Below, piece after piece: positions 35,701 to 45,200 of a DNA stretch of 64,000 bases; positions within the stretch are counted from its first letter, which is position 1; each line of letters begins with the position of its first letter. Position numbers and translations under genes: made by a program. Under the pieces are notes generated by a model that did no database searches, was not told where the DNA came from, and saw only the letters and a list, made by a program, of their open reading frames with translations. The DNA comes from Vanessa cardui (Eukaryota; Arthropoda; Insecta; Lepidoptera; Nymphalidae): the NCBI RefSeq assembly GCF_905220365.1, contig NC_061123.1, forward strand, positions 4,526,001-4,590,000. Direction: 5' to 3'.

Positions 35701-37970
35701 ACTAAATATTATAAAAAAAAACATCTAGCACATGATTATAAAACGTGGTTTCAAATATTTGAACAAAAAATAAAGAATTGTTATTTCAACATATAAAAAT
35801 CATCTTTCAATATCTTTCTACTTAATAATATAAAGTAATATCTGATCCTATCTTATACACACAGCATTCATATGAATAAACTTTTGTTGAAGTGTTTAAT
35901 GCTTTATTTTTTGTTTAATATGGAATATACTAGATAAATTTCTAATAGTATTTAATATGATTATATTAAAACTTCTTACATACCTTGTGGCAACATATCC
36001 TGTCATTTCCGTCTCAGTTGGTCGAGCCAAACCAAAATCTAAGATCTTAAGTTCACAGTCTTCATTTACAGCAATGTTTGAAGGTTTCAAGTCCTAGAAT
36101 TATTAAAGAAATTCTGATCACCATACAATGGTAATATAGATTTAAACTAATAATAAATAACAAACTCATCCCCATATGTCATTTACAATAGTTATTAATG
36201 TGCCTTCAAGCTATATTTAGAGCAATATTGATAGCTAACTTTGGTGAGCAATCTATAACAATATTTCAAACATGCAACACTTGGCTTCCCTTCCTTGTAT
36301 CTAATGGTCCATTTTCCACTTCAGCCTATAAAATATATCTTTGAAAAGTTTCAGATTTATGTTATGCTGATGTGTGAGAATAAAATAAATACCATAAAAA
36401 AATAGACCTTTCAATTCTTATATTAACAGGGATATGCTAAATTCCTCTAGAATAGGTTTTGGGGAATGTTATAACGCATCTTTAATCAGAAAAAATTCAC
36501 AATATTCTAAACAAATATTTTTCCAGTTTCTTACCCTGTGAATAATTCCCGCTGAATGTATATACTTGAGACCTCTAAGGATCTGATAGACAAGGAACTG
36601 AACATGTTCATCTGACAGCTTTTGAGTGCGAACTATGTTGTTTAAATCGGCACCCATCAGATGTGTTACCAAGTAAACTTGTTGGAACTCCTCTAAGCCC
36701 CGTTCAGGAGTAAATACATCTAAAAGACCTGCAATAAATTTAATATGGCATTAGTAAATTATTAATTGTATAACTAGTTTAAACAATTACAAAACCCTAA
36801 GTATAAATATATACTGAAGTAAGTATAAGTATTGCACTATTTTCTTTTATCATAGAGAAATAGAAAATGTTGTAGCCTGATGGTCCATGATCACAATCTC
36901 TCATTAAAATTGGGAATGTGAGAAATTTTAACTAAGAACAATTGTAGTCAGATAGTACTTATTGCCTATTGAAACTTTAAGAGGACAATAGCCTGAATAA
37001 TGATTACAGTCATTATGAATTTAATATATAATTGCTTTTTGAATATTATCTTAGATTTTTCAAAAGTTCTTATCAGATTTTTAGAAGTGAAAATTAAAGC
37101 GAATATAAGATTAGTTTATCAATATTCTTTCTTTAATTGCAATATACTAAACTATATATATATTAGTAAAATACAAAATTTATTATTTTGGTACACATTA
37201 AAATTTTAAGACATCATTTCATCAGTTAAATTATGTGGACAATAGGAATTTTAGGTATATATTAACTTATTTAATATAAAAACAAAGTAATTTATACACA
37301 CCAATCACATTTTCATGATTCATATGTTTTAACATCCTCAGTTCCCGGTATGTTCGCTTAGCATGGACAGCTGATTGAAAGGGCCTTGCCAATTTTTTGA
37401 TGGCCACTTTCATATTATGCAAAGTATCAATGGCAGAGCTGGAAAAGTTATTTAAGATTATACATTATCAAATCTTGTTATCAGTATTATGATTATTACA
37501 TTATAATTATTGATGGAATTTTCGATTAATGTGGTTGTTATAGTGTATAAAATAAAAAAAATATGAATATAAATAGACTAATTACAATATATACCCAGCA
37601 GTTATTTTAAGTTTGGCATAATTTAAGCTACACTGTATTTGTTTGCTATTTAATCAGTATAATCAATAGATAATATTTAATTAAAATGATAGGACGTTCA
37701 TGAAACCTGTTACACCCACACAAACCAGTGCTCTATTTAATTCCTTCAACATTTTTACTACATTTATTACTTATAATCAATACATTAAATGTGATCTTCT
37801 TTACAAAAAAAATAACTTAAAAATAAATACTGGCAACGTGCCTGTCCATTCTAAATAAATACATACCAAACTTGACCGTAAGCGCCAGAACCCACAGGTG
37901 TAAGCATTTGATATCTCTCAGGTACAATCCATTCTGTTTTATTAATTTCTACTGTATGGTACCGAGGCAT
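29779..37970 (-). CDS. p38: p38 mitogen-activated protein kinase
   Basis: Stress-activated Ser/Thr kinase of the MAPK family, activated by MKK3/6-type kinases. Exons in transcription order: 37867-37970, 37302-37438, 36535-36728, 35984-36093, 34385-34509, then either 33769-33848 or 32756-32835, then 31592-31713, 30422-30552, 29779-29858. With one of the alternative exons the sum is 1083 nt, 360 aa, the usual p38 length. Motifs: glycine loop GSGAYGQV (27-34), VAIKK (Lys about 49), HRDLKPSN (144-151), DFG (164-166) and the p38-specific activation motif TGY (176-178) in MTGYVATRWYRAPEIML. The common-docking region and the C-terminus (PVDKWKELVWKEVVEFKP) are complete. The last exon is only 80 nt and starts cag|AACTAGTATGG. 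Head-to-head with NDUFB6. Confidence 0.97.
30570..30870 (+). mobile_element. tRNA-derived SINE (Metulj-like) with perfect target duplication
   Basis: Starts gagtcgagatgtcccagtgg, carries the tRNA-like B box gggttcaaatcc, and ends in (ttg)n. The 11-bp direct repeat atggttaggtt flanks it (30559-30569 and 30871-30881). It sits in p38 intron sequence only a few bases upstream, in the gene's sense, of the exon at 30422-30552. Confidence 0.93.
31070..31567 (-). mobile_element. LINE 3' end with decayed reverse-transcriptase C-terminus
   Basis: The minus strand translates to a LINE ORF2-type C-terminus (FLGQGIRFYNKIPQ, LPFSKFNL) that is cut by a stop and followed by a 3' tail ending in a (tcaaa)n run near 31066-31085. 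This is a truncated relic of a CR1/Jockey-type LINE and lies within a p38 intron. Confidence 0.75.
31775..31908. repeat. Foldback of two inverted arms
   Basis: 31775-31817 (ending tttgtaaaatttttgaaaac) is nearly the reverse complement of 31870-31908 (gttttcaaaaattttacaaa...). The arms are about 40 bp and the loop about 52 bp. It lies in the p38 intron just upstream (in sense) of the exon at 31592-31713. Confidence 0.85.
32756..32835 (-). other. p38: p38 alternative exon B (divergent version)
   Basis: An 80-nt exon, acceptor gcgtccag|AT and donor GAG|gtaagc. It encodes IDHLTRILFLCGKPEQETID then KIISEE, residues 225-250. Same length and phases as 33769-33848 and collinear with it, but diverged; it joins correctly to the shared ARNYIQSLP exon. 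The frame is fully open and the donor is strong. Confidence 0.85.
33169..33569. mobile_element. Inverted-repeat element between the two p38 alternative exons
   Basis: The terminal arms gctagcgcgcactggtgatt (33172 on) and the reverse complement of gtgcgcgctagc (ending 33562) match for about 31 bp with two or three mismatches, extending through tttttgtcacggtg. The 10-bp direct repeat ccatagatta flanks the element (33159-33168 and 33570-33579). Length about 401 bp, no transposase. Confidence 0.75.
33769..33848 (-). other. p38: p38 alternative exon A (canonical version)
   Basis: An 80-nt exon, acceptor gaacag|AT and donor TCT|gtgagt. It encodes IHQLNLIMEVLGTPAQEFMQ then KISSES, residues 225-250, very close to fly p38. 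In transcription order it precedes exon B by 933 bp. Confidence 0.92.
34555..34692 (+). repeat. Metulj-like SINE, 5'-truncated
   Basis: Only the 3' third is present: attccaccaacccgcattgg, gtggaatatgttccaaaccc, ggcctttagcccagcagtgg and a (ttg)n tail. It lies in a p38 intron, about 45 bp upstream (in sense) of the exon at 34385-34509. Confidence 0.9.
34884..35134. mobile_element. MITE, PIF/Harbinger-like
   Basis: The left end ggctgcgttcacaccaaacg is matched by the reverse complement of the right end (cgtttggtttgaatacagcc) with three mismatches. A 3-bp direct repeat TTA lies on both sides (34881-34883 and 35135-35137), the target type of PIF/Harbinger elements. The 251-bp interior is non-coding. 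It lies in a p38 intron. Confidence 0.7.
35155..35461 (-). mobile_element. Metulj-like SINE, full length, inverted
   Basis: Reverse complement of the family: (caa)n, ggcctcctatccctttgagg, attccaccacgctgttccaa, gggtttgaacccgcgatca, ending tctcgactc. The 10-bp direct repeat cttgtggtaa flanks it (35145-35154 and 35462-35471). It lies in a p38 intron. Confidence 0.93.
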
Positions 37971-38548
37971 GATGATATCCTCTTCCAACAACTGCTAACA
38001 ATTATATAAATACGAAATAAACGTAAACAAAAATTAAGGTTTGCGTTGAAAAAATAATTTATCTCACTGTCACACGGCGCGACTTGCCAATTTATTGCCA
38101 TTGGTAGCAAAATGCAACAGATAAGATAACACATTATTAAAGAAATTAAAGAAAAACTGTATTTAGTTACGCTGTTTAACAGTAAAAACACTCAGGAACA
38201 TTAATTGGATTTAAATGGTAGAAATATAAATAGGTTACTTACTCTTAATTATTAATTTTTTTTATTTAAATCTATAGATAACTTAAAACGTAATGAACCA
38301 CAATTTATATAAGTTTCATATCGCACTTTTGTTTTTAGATTGAGTAAAAAATCTTCAGTATTGGTATTAGTATTGTTTAGATATTTCAAAGCTGTATGGC
38401 TTATTACTCGGGAGTGGGAGGACGCAATAACGTAAAAAAAATAAAGTGAATTTTAAATGTCAAAATAATTGTCAATGTCAGTTAAGGGAAAAATATTACG
38501 AATTGAGCCTAGACATCAGTTATCCGAGGATAATTAAAGTAGGCAAAA
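37971..38548. promoter_or_regulatory. Candidate bidirectional promoter, p38 / NDUFB6
   Basis: 578 bp between divergent start codons. It carries TGTCAATGTCA (reverse complement of TGACATTGACA) at 38470-38480, 69 bp upstream of the NDUFB6 ATG. No clear TATA box. Confidence 0.5.
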
Positions 38549-39517
38549 ATGGCTCAGACAGCGGGCGTAAAACCCATAGCCATTGCAGGTCGTGTGGCAT
38601 CTGAAAGAGAAAGATGTCTTGGTATGACTGACGCTGAAAGAGCTTGGCGCAAGCAATGGCTAAAGGACCAGGTTTTAGCTTCGAATGAACCAGTTCACGT
38701 CGAAGAGTATTGGAAGGAAAGAACAAATCCGATACGCCGCTTTTATCGAAAACCTTTAGATGTATTATTTAATAAACTGACACCTATGCTGGTAAGATTA
38801 CATAACAAAACTAACCTAACATAATATTGTAAATAGCTTAAGGTTATAATCTATTATTTTGATGATATCATAATTATTTCTTTAATACACTTCATTTCAT
38901 ATCGTAATTAATTTTTTATTACATTGTTAAGATACCATAGATGCTGACGAAGGTTTGATAATAACCCAATTTACAGAGAAGTTTTTAATAAATTAAGTTT
39001 TATTAAAAAAAACATTTTGATTGATGGTGTCTGAGCTTAGGAATGATTTGATGATATTGTTCATTTATCTTTATAATCAACGGCTTTAGCATCTTCTATT
39101 TTCTTTATTCATCTTAATTTTATGTAAAATAAAAATAATATAATCCTGATAAAATATATAAATAACGTCTGTAATTTTAGGGAGTGCAGCGTGCAGCAGA
39201 TTATAGATACATTACTGGGAAACTTGGCTTAGCAGTTGTTGGGATTCTATCAATTCATTATTACTTTAAATACAGTGGAAATGTAAGTATATATAAAGAA
39301 CAGTATGTAAATTTTTTTTTCATATAAATACCTAATATAAATTTAAATAATCTTTAACTTTCAGGATTGGACTAGAAAAGGAGGTTGGAGGGTAACCAGG
39401 ACTAAACCTATGGTTTTGCCAGGGCAACCTGGTTTTCCTTATAAATCTGAACGTACTAAAGATTCCGATTTTGCTGATAGAGGTTACAGAAATTCCCTTA
39501 TTTTTGATTCGAAGTAA
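38549..39517 (+). CDS. NDUFB6: NDUFB6 (B17), complex I membrane-arm subunit
   Basis: Accessory single-span subunit of mitochondrial complex I. Exons 38549-38791, 39181-39282 and 39365-39517 total 498 nt, 165 aa (mammalian about 128, insect proteins longer). Evidence: MTDAERAWRKQWLKDQVLAS (the RxWLKDQ block of the family), NEPVHVEEYW and RRFYRKPLDVLFNKL, then one membrane span at about residues 96-110 (LGLAVVGILSIHYYF) and a C-terminal tail with RVTRTKPMVLPGQPGFP. The ATG has a favourable context (aaaaATGG). The gene converges on DIMT1; its AATAAA (39616-39621) lies only 10 bp before the DIMT1 stop codon. Confidence 0.92.
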
Positions 39518-39630
39518 ACATAATAATGATATATATCATTTCAAATAGATTTTAGTAGTTTATTGGGAAATGTACAATAGAATTTGCATTGTCTAAATAA
39601 TATGCCATGTCTGAAAATAAACAACTGTTA

Positions 39631-41420
39631 TTATGCAAAGTGTATTCCTTCTGAATTAAAAGCATGTAATAATTTCATGAAATCATCAACATCCATTGTC
39701 CTTGCTCGCATTTGATCAGCCTCAGCTGCTGTTAATATGTTTTGCACTTTTTCTTTCATATCAAAATCTTCTGGTATTTCCTAAAAAGAAATATTTTTGT
39801 AGTAAAAAACCGATTTGAATAAGAACAAATAATACATAAGTTAGCTAATTAAAGTCTATTAAAAATTAGTGGCTTTGTTATGTTTAATATAAGAGTTTGT
39901 GATAGTGAAAAAAATGGAGAAGTCAGCATTAAATTAACTAAACACTAAACAGTATAATAATAGGACTAGGGGCAGGCTACTGTAGCATTTCATTTTTAAT
40001 AAGAGTTTTATTTTATATTTATTTAGAATTGCTTATTCACCTTGTTGTGTAAAGAACAATGCACTCTATAATTTTTATCAAGTACAGCCATTGTTGTATT
40101 GTGTTTGAATGCAGCTGCTAAAGTTTTATTCTTTCGAACAAATGCTATTCTTGTCAGACCATCCCATTCTACAAAGTTTATTGGTGGAGGAGGATTTCTT
40201 GGTTCTATTCTGACAACACTTGACTCCACTTTGGGTGGTGGTCTGAAGTTATTTTTACCCACCTGTAAAATAAATATAATTTAAGAATATTTCAATCAAG
40301 AAAATTAAATAATAATTATATAAAACACATCCATAATAATAAAATATTGTTAAATTAAAAAAAAAATTGTTTAATCGAAGAATGTATTATATGTACCTTC
40401 ATTAACATGTCAACTCTGGCCAAGAGTTGAGTGTTGATAGACAACCTGCAGTACAATTTGTCACCGGGTTTTGCAACTAATCTCTGTGCAAATTCTTGTT
40501 GAAACATTAAAACTGCACATCTAAAGAAGGGTCTGTGAAGGAGCAGTTTAAACACTAATGGTGAACTTATTTGATAAGGTATATTTGCAACACATATGTC
40601 AAAAAATGGTAATTCTGTTTTTAAGACGTCACCAACTAGAATCTGTAGTTTGGCTTGATACGGTGTACCCTGAACACGCTTCTGAAGTTCTGCAACCAGC
40701 CTGAAAAATAAATTTAGAACTTTCAACATTGGTAAACTAAAATAGGATTTGTGTTTATGGTAATATCTGTATAATTAAGAAACAATATTTTTTTCATAAA
40801 ATTTAAAGTACCTTGTATCAATTTCACAGGCAACTACTTTCTTGACTCTATCAAGCATTTTCATTGTCATGTTACCAGTACCTGGACCAATTTCAAGTGC
40901 AACATCTGTGGGTCTCAGACCTGCTTTGTCCAACATAGAAGTAATAATAAGAGGGTTCTTTAAAATATGCTGTCCAAAATCTTTGTTAAATTGAATTCCT
41001 GCAGAAGAAATTATGTGATTTAGTTTTGCTTGCATATATAGTAATTATTTAGGAAATATTTATAGCAGCCATAACATAAAATAATTAGATAAATGTGGAA
41101 AATTCCCTTGAGTTATGTAAAAATCACTCAAGTGAAGTAACTAAAGTTAGTATTGAGCACTTGTTTTGTTATTTATATTTTCAAATAAAAATTATATGAC
41201 TACTCATAACAATTCCACAAGGTCCTTATACATATCATGATAAAGTTGTTTAAAATTTAAATCATCGATCGTTGATATAGGAAAATGTAAGACAAACTTT
41301 GTTTTTCAAAAAATAAGGTTTGTTTCATGCTGGTCTAACCTCATCTTTATAAACATTTTTACCTTGCTTGGCAACTTCATGGTGAATTCTTGATTTTTTC
41401 TCAGCCTTAATTTTAGGCAT
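39631..41420 (-). CDS. Dimt1: DIMT1, 18S rRNA (adenine N6,N6)-dimethyltransferase
   Basis: Nuclear/nucleolar KsgA/Dim1-family enzyme that dimethylates two adjacent adenines near the 3' end of 18S rRNA and is needed for 40S maturation. Exons 41363-41420, 40812-40998, 40397-40700, 40041-40262 and 39631-39780 total 921 nt, 306 aa (human 313). Evidence: basic N-terminus MPKIKAEKKSRIHHEV, FNKDFGQHILKNPLI, SAM-binding motif EIGPGTGNMT (from residue 55), acidic motif II VACEIDTR, catalytic motif NIPYQISSP (121-129), MFQQEFAQRLVAKPGDK and the RPPPKVESSVVRI block. The start is the only in-frame ATG of exon 1. Human-type rather than mitochondrial TFB1M features: the GKNNFRPPPKV and EWDGL blocks. Confidence 0.96.
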
Positions 41421-42236
41421 TATGAAATATATTGGTATTTACAATTGTCTAATGTAAATTGGTAAGAATAATTTTATTCAACAAATAAGTTTTAAAATAA
41501 ATATTAGAACTTTTATGTCTTTGACATTGACAATAAATTGTTCGAAATATTTATTTTATATCCTATATAAGTAGGCATTGGTATATTATTGTAGAGCCTA
41601 TAAATTTTCTGTATGATAAATAAATGATTTTTAATGCATATTTAGTAAGTGGTTATTACTAATTGAGTTGTTGAAATGATAAATGATATTTTAATTAAAG
41701 CTACTTGTATAAAAATTTATATTTTATAATTAAAATAAAATAATATATAGCTGCAATTAGGAATGCATGATTTATATACGCACATATTTGTATTTATTTA
41801 TTCAGACCAATCTGGGCAATCTACATTCACTGCAACGTTCATTTTAATCAATATTCAATACTAAGCTATTATAAAGCTACCAATGAATCGCATACTGCAA
41901 CATGTTCGAAAAATAAGTAAAGTTAAAATGTAACCTGAATTATTTCAAAATAACTTAACTATTCTTAATTACTTTCCTATCCTGTGAATTTTCTTGTTGT
42001 TTGTTGTTTACAAATAAAATATAATCTTTTTTTATTTTTAATAATTTCAACAACAATTTTATTTCCCCTACATTGGGTTTTATAAATAAAAAAAAAAGTA
42101 TCAATAGTATAGTTTGTATCCTTTTTGTCTACCATCGCTAAATTTTTTTAACATCTGGCAACTCTCAATGGTCAAATTTTGGCATGGTTGATTTCTACAG
42201 GACTGAGTAAAATACAACCGTTTTCGTAAAATTATT
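41421..42236. promoter_or_regulatory. Candidate bidirectional promoter, DIMT1 / transportin
   Basis: 816 bp between divergent start codons. TGACATTGACA occurs at 41522-41532, 102 bp upstream of the DIMT1 ATG. The rest is AT-rich with no recognised element. Confidence 0.5.
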
Positions 42237-45200
42237 ATGAAAATGGAGTGGAAACCTGAAGAAGAAGGACTAAGACAAATACTTACACTTCTTAAGGAGT
42301 CTCAATCACCAGACACTGCTACTCAAAGAGCAGTTCAACAAGTATCCTTTTTAAGAATTTCAAGCTATTGCATATATCGGCGTGGATGTTTTTTTGTATA
42401 TTATAACCGCTTTATTATTGATTTTATTTCAATTGTTGTAAAATTAAAGGGTAGCTTAAGTTTGATTATTATATATAGTGGTTGTTTAGCGGCAGCTCTG
42501 TTATCTTCACGGTCGTAATGAAATCGATTTTTCCGACATGACAGTCATTGACAGATTTTGATTTCCATAACAATGTAATCTCAGAAATTGGAAGAATTAA
42601 ACAAATATCCCGACTTCAACAACTACTTAATTTTTGTATTGACAAATTTGGTCACTGAAGCAGAACCAACAAGATCTTTAAGCGGATTAATATTGAAGAA
42701 TAACGTAAAAGCGCGTTATAACAGCTTTTTACCTGAAGTAGCTGAGTTTATAAAGCGAGAATGCTTATCAGCGGTTGGAGATCCTTCCCCACTGATTCGG
42801 GCTACTGTAGGTATAATTATAACAACTATAGCTAGCAAGGGAGAACTCACATCATGGCCAGAACTATTGCCAGCATTATGTCAGATGCTTGATTCACAGG
42901 ATTACAATGTTTGTGAGGTAAATACCATATTGAATATAACTTAAAAAAAAACATGTTTTGGTATATAGTCTATATTGATCTTGTAGTGAATTTGGACCAT
43001 TATGATAATTTACATTTCTTGTTTTAGGGAGCATTTGGGGCTCTACAAAAAATATGTGAAGACACAGCAGAGCTACTGGACAGTGATGCCTTAAATAGAC
43101 CGTTAAATGTTTTGATACCTAAATTCTTACAGTTTTTCCGTCACTCATCACCTAAAATAAGATGTCACGCTATTGCCTGTGTCAATTATTTTATTATGGG
43201 AAGAACACAGGCATTGATGTTACACATTGATTCCTTTATAGAGGTAAGATTTTTGTTTTCCATTGACAAAGTATCTATAGAAATTAAACTTAACAAAGTG
43301 TATTCTTTATTTAATTTTTTTCAGAACTTATTTCACTTGGCCGCAGACGAAGATCCAGATGTTAGAAAAAATGTTTGTCATGCTTTAGTGTTACTCCTAG
43401 AAGTTAGATTAGATCGCCTCATACCATACTTACCTAACATAATTGAGGTAATTATGACTTAATATTCTTTACATAATATTGAATTTTCATTACAATATGT
43501 ATGTACCTTTTAACTTATTATTGAATTTAAATATTGTGCTCTAATATATTAAATTTGATACAATATGTTTTAAATTGGTAATTAAATAGATTAAACAAAA
43601 AAATGCACAAAATTTTCATATGATTTTCTTTTTTCAACAGTACATGTTAATGCGTACACAAGACGCTGAAGAGGGTGTAGCTTTAGAAGCATGTGAATTT
43701 TGGTTATCGTTAGCTGAACAGAATGTTTGCAGAGAGGTTAGTGCCAATTTTTAAATTTACATCTAAAAATATTTAAATTTTAAATATTATGTATAATACT
43801 TTATCATTATTTTGATTATAGAATCAGTGTTATAGACAATATAAGTTTGTAACACCAAGTTTCTGACTGCAAAGTCAATAAATATTTTCTGTGACAAGAT
43901 GTTTATTCCTATGATAAAGTTTAATAGAGTTTTTTAATTTTGTCATTAATATACAGCTATTGTTGATTTTCATGAATAAATAATGTTTATTTGTGGAATA
44001 ATCAGTATTTATTCATGAAAGATTATATAAATGATAAAATGTGTTTAGTTAGTACCCATTGGTTTTTAGGCAGTATATAAAAATGTAATTTTTGAAGTTT
44101 TTGGGTAAGAAAAATTCACAAACTAGATTCTTAGTAGATTTATATTTAATAGGGAAAATTTACTTTAATGGGATGTATTGGAATTTAATTATTCCTTTAT
44201 CTATTCCAAATATATAATATAGATCAAGCAATGGTGATTTTTGTAAAATGTTATTATCAGCAGTGAATAGGTACTATTAATAAAAAAAATATTAAAATAT
44301 TTTTTGTATGTTGCTTTTTCACATTCAAAAAATCCCAGAAAACTGAATTTAAAAATTTAAAGCTTTTGTTGAAAAAAATTGTTTGAGTATTCATTTAGGG
44401 AGTATTCATTTATTTTACTTGGTGGTAGGGCTTTGTGCAAGCCCGTCTGGGTAGGTACCACCCACTCATCAGTTATTCTACCGCCAAATAACAGTACTCA
44501 GTATTGTTGTGTTCCGGTTTGAAGGGTGAGTGAGCCAGTGTAACTGCAGGCACAGAGGACATAACATCTTAGTTCCCAAAGTTGGTGGCACATTGATGAT
44601 GTATGGAATAGTTAATATTTCTTACAGCATCATTGTCTATGGGTGATGGTGACCACTTACCATCAGGTGGCCCATCTGCTCGTCTACCAACCTATACCAT
44701 AAAAAAACAAAAAAAACACATAAGAACAACTACATTATCCATTTGATTCAAAAATAGTGATAGTTTCTTCAGTGCTGTTTGTGAGGTCGCTGGTATAAGT
44801 GTCTTGGTGTGGTGCAGGTGCTGGGCCCGCGCCTGCCCGCGCTGCTGCCGGTGCTGGTGCGAGGCATGCGCTACTCCGTGATGGACGTCATCCTGCTGCG
44901 CGGGGACCGCGACGACGACGCCGACGACGCGGAGCCCGACCGCGAGTCCGACATCCGGCCGCGCTTCCACAAGCCGCGCTCGCACACCATCAAGCACAAC
45001 GGTGAGACTATCAAACTTTTGAAATCATTCTTAATTAGCTATCAACTAGTCCTAGCCATATTATTTAGGAAAAACTTTTTGCACCTAACAACAACAGCCT
45101 TTAAATTCCCACTGTTGGGCTAAAGGCCTCCTCTGCCTTTGAGGAGGTTTGGAACATATTCCACCACGCTGTTTCAATGCGCGTTGGTGGAATACACATG

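Noticed and set aside
40099..40284. Plus-strand open frame with FIGGGGFLGSILTTL
   Set aside because: Antisense to DIMT1 exon 4 (the RPPPKVESSVV block).
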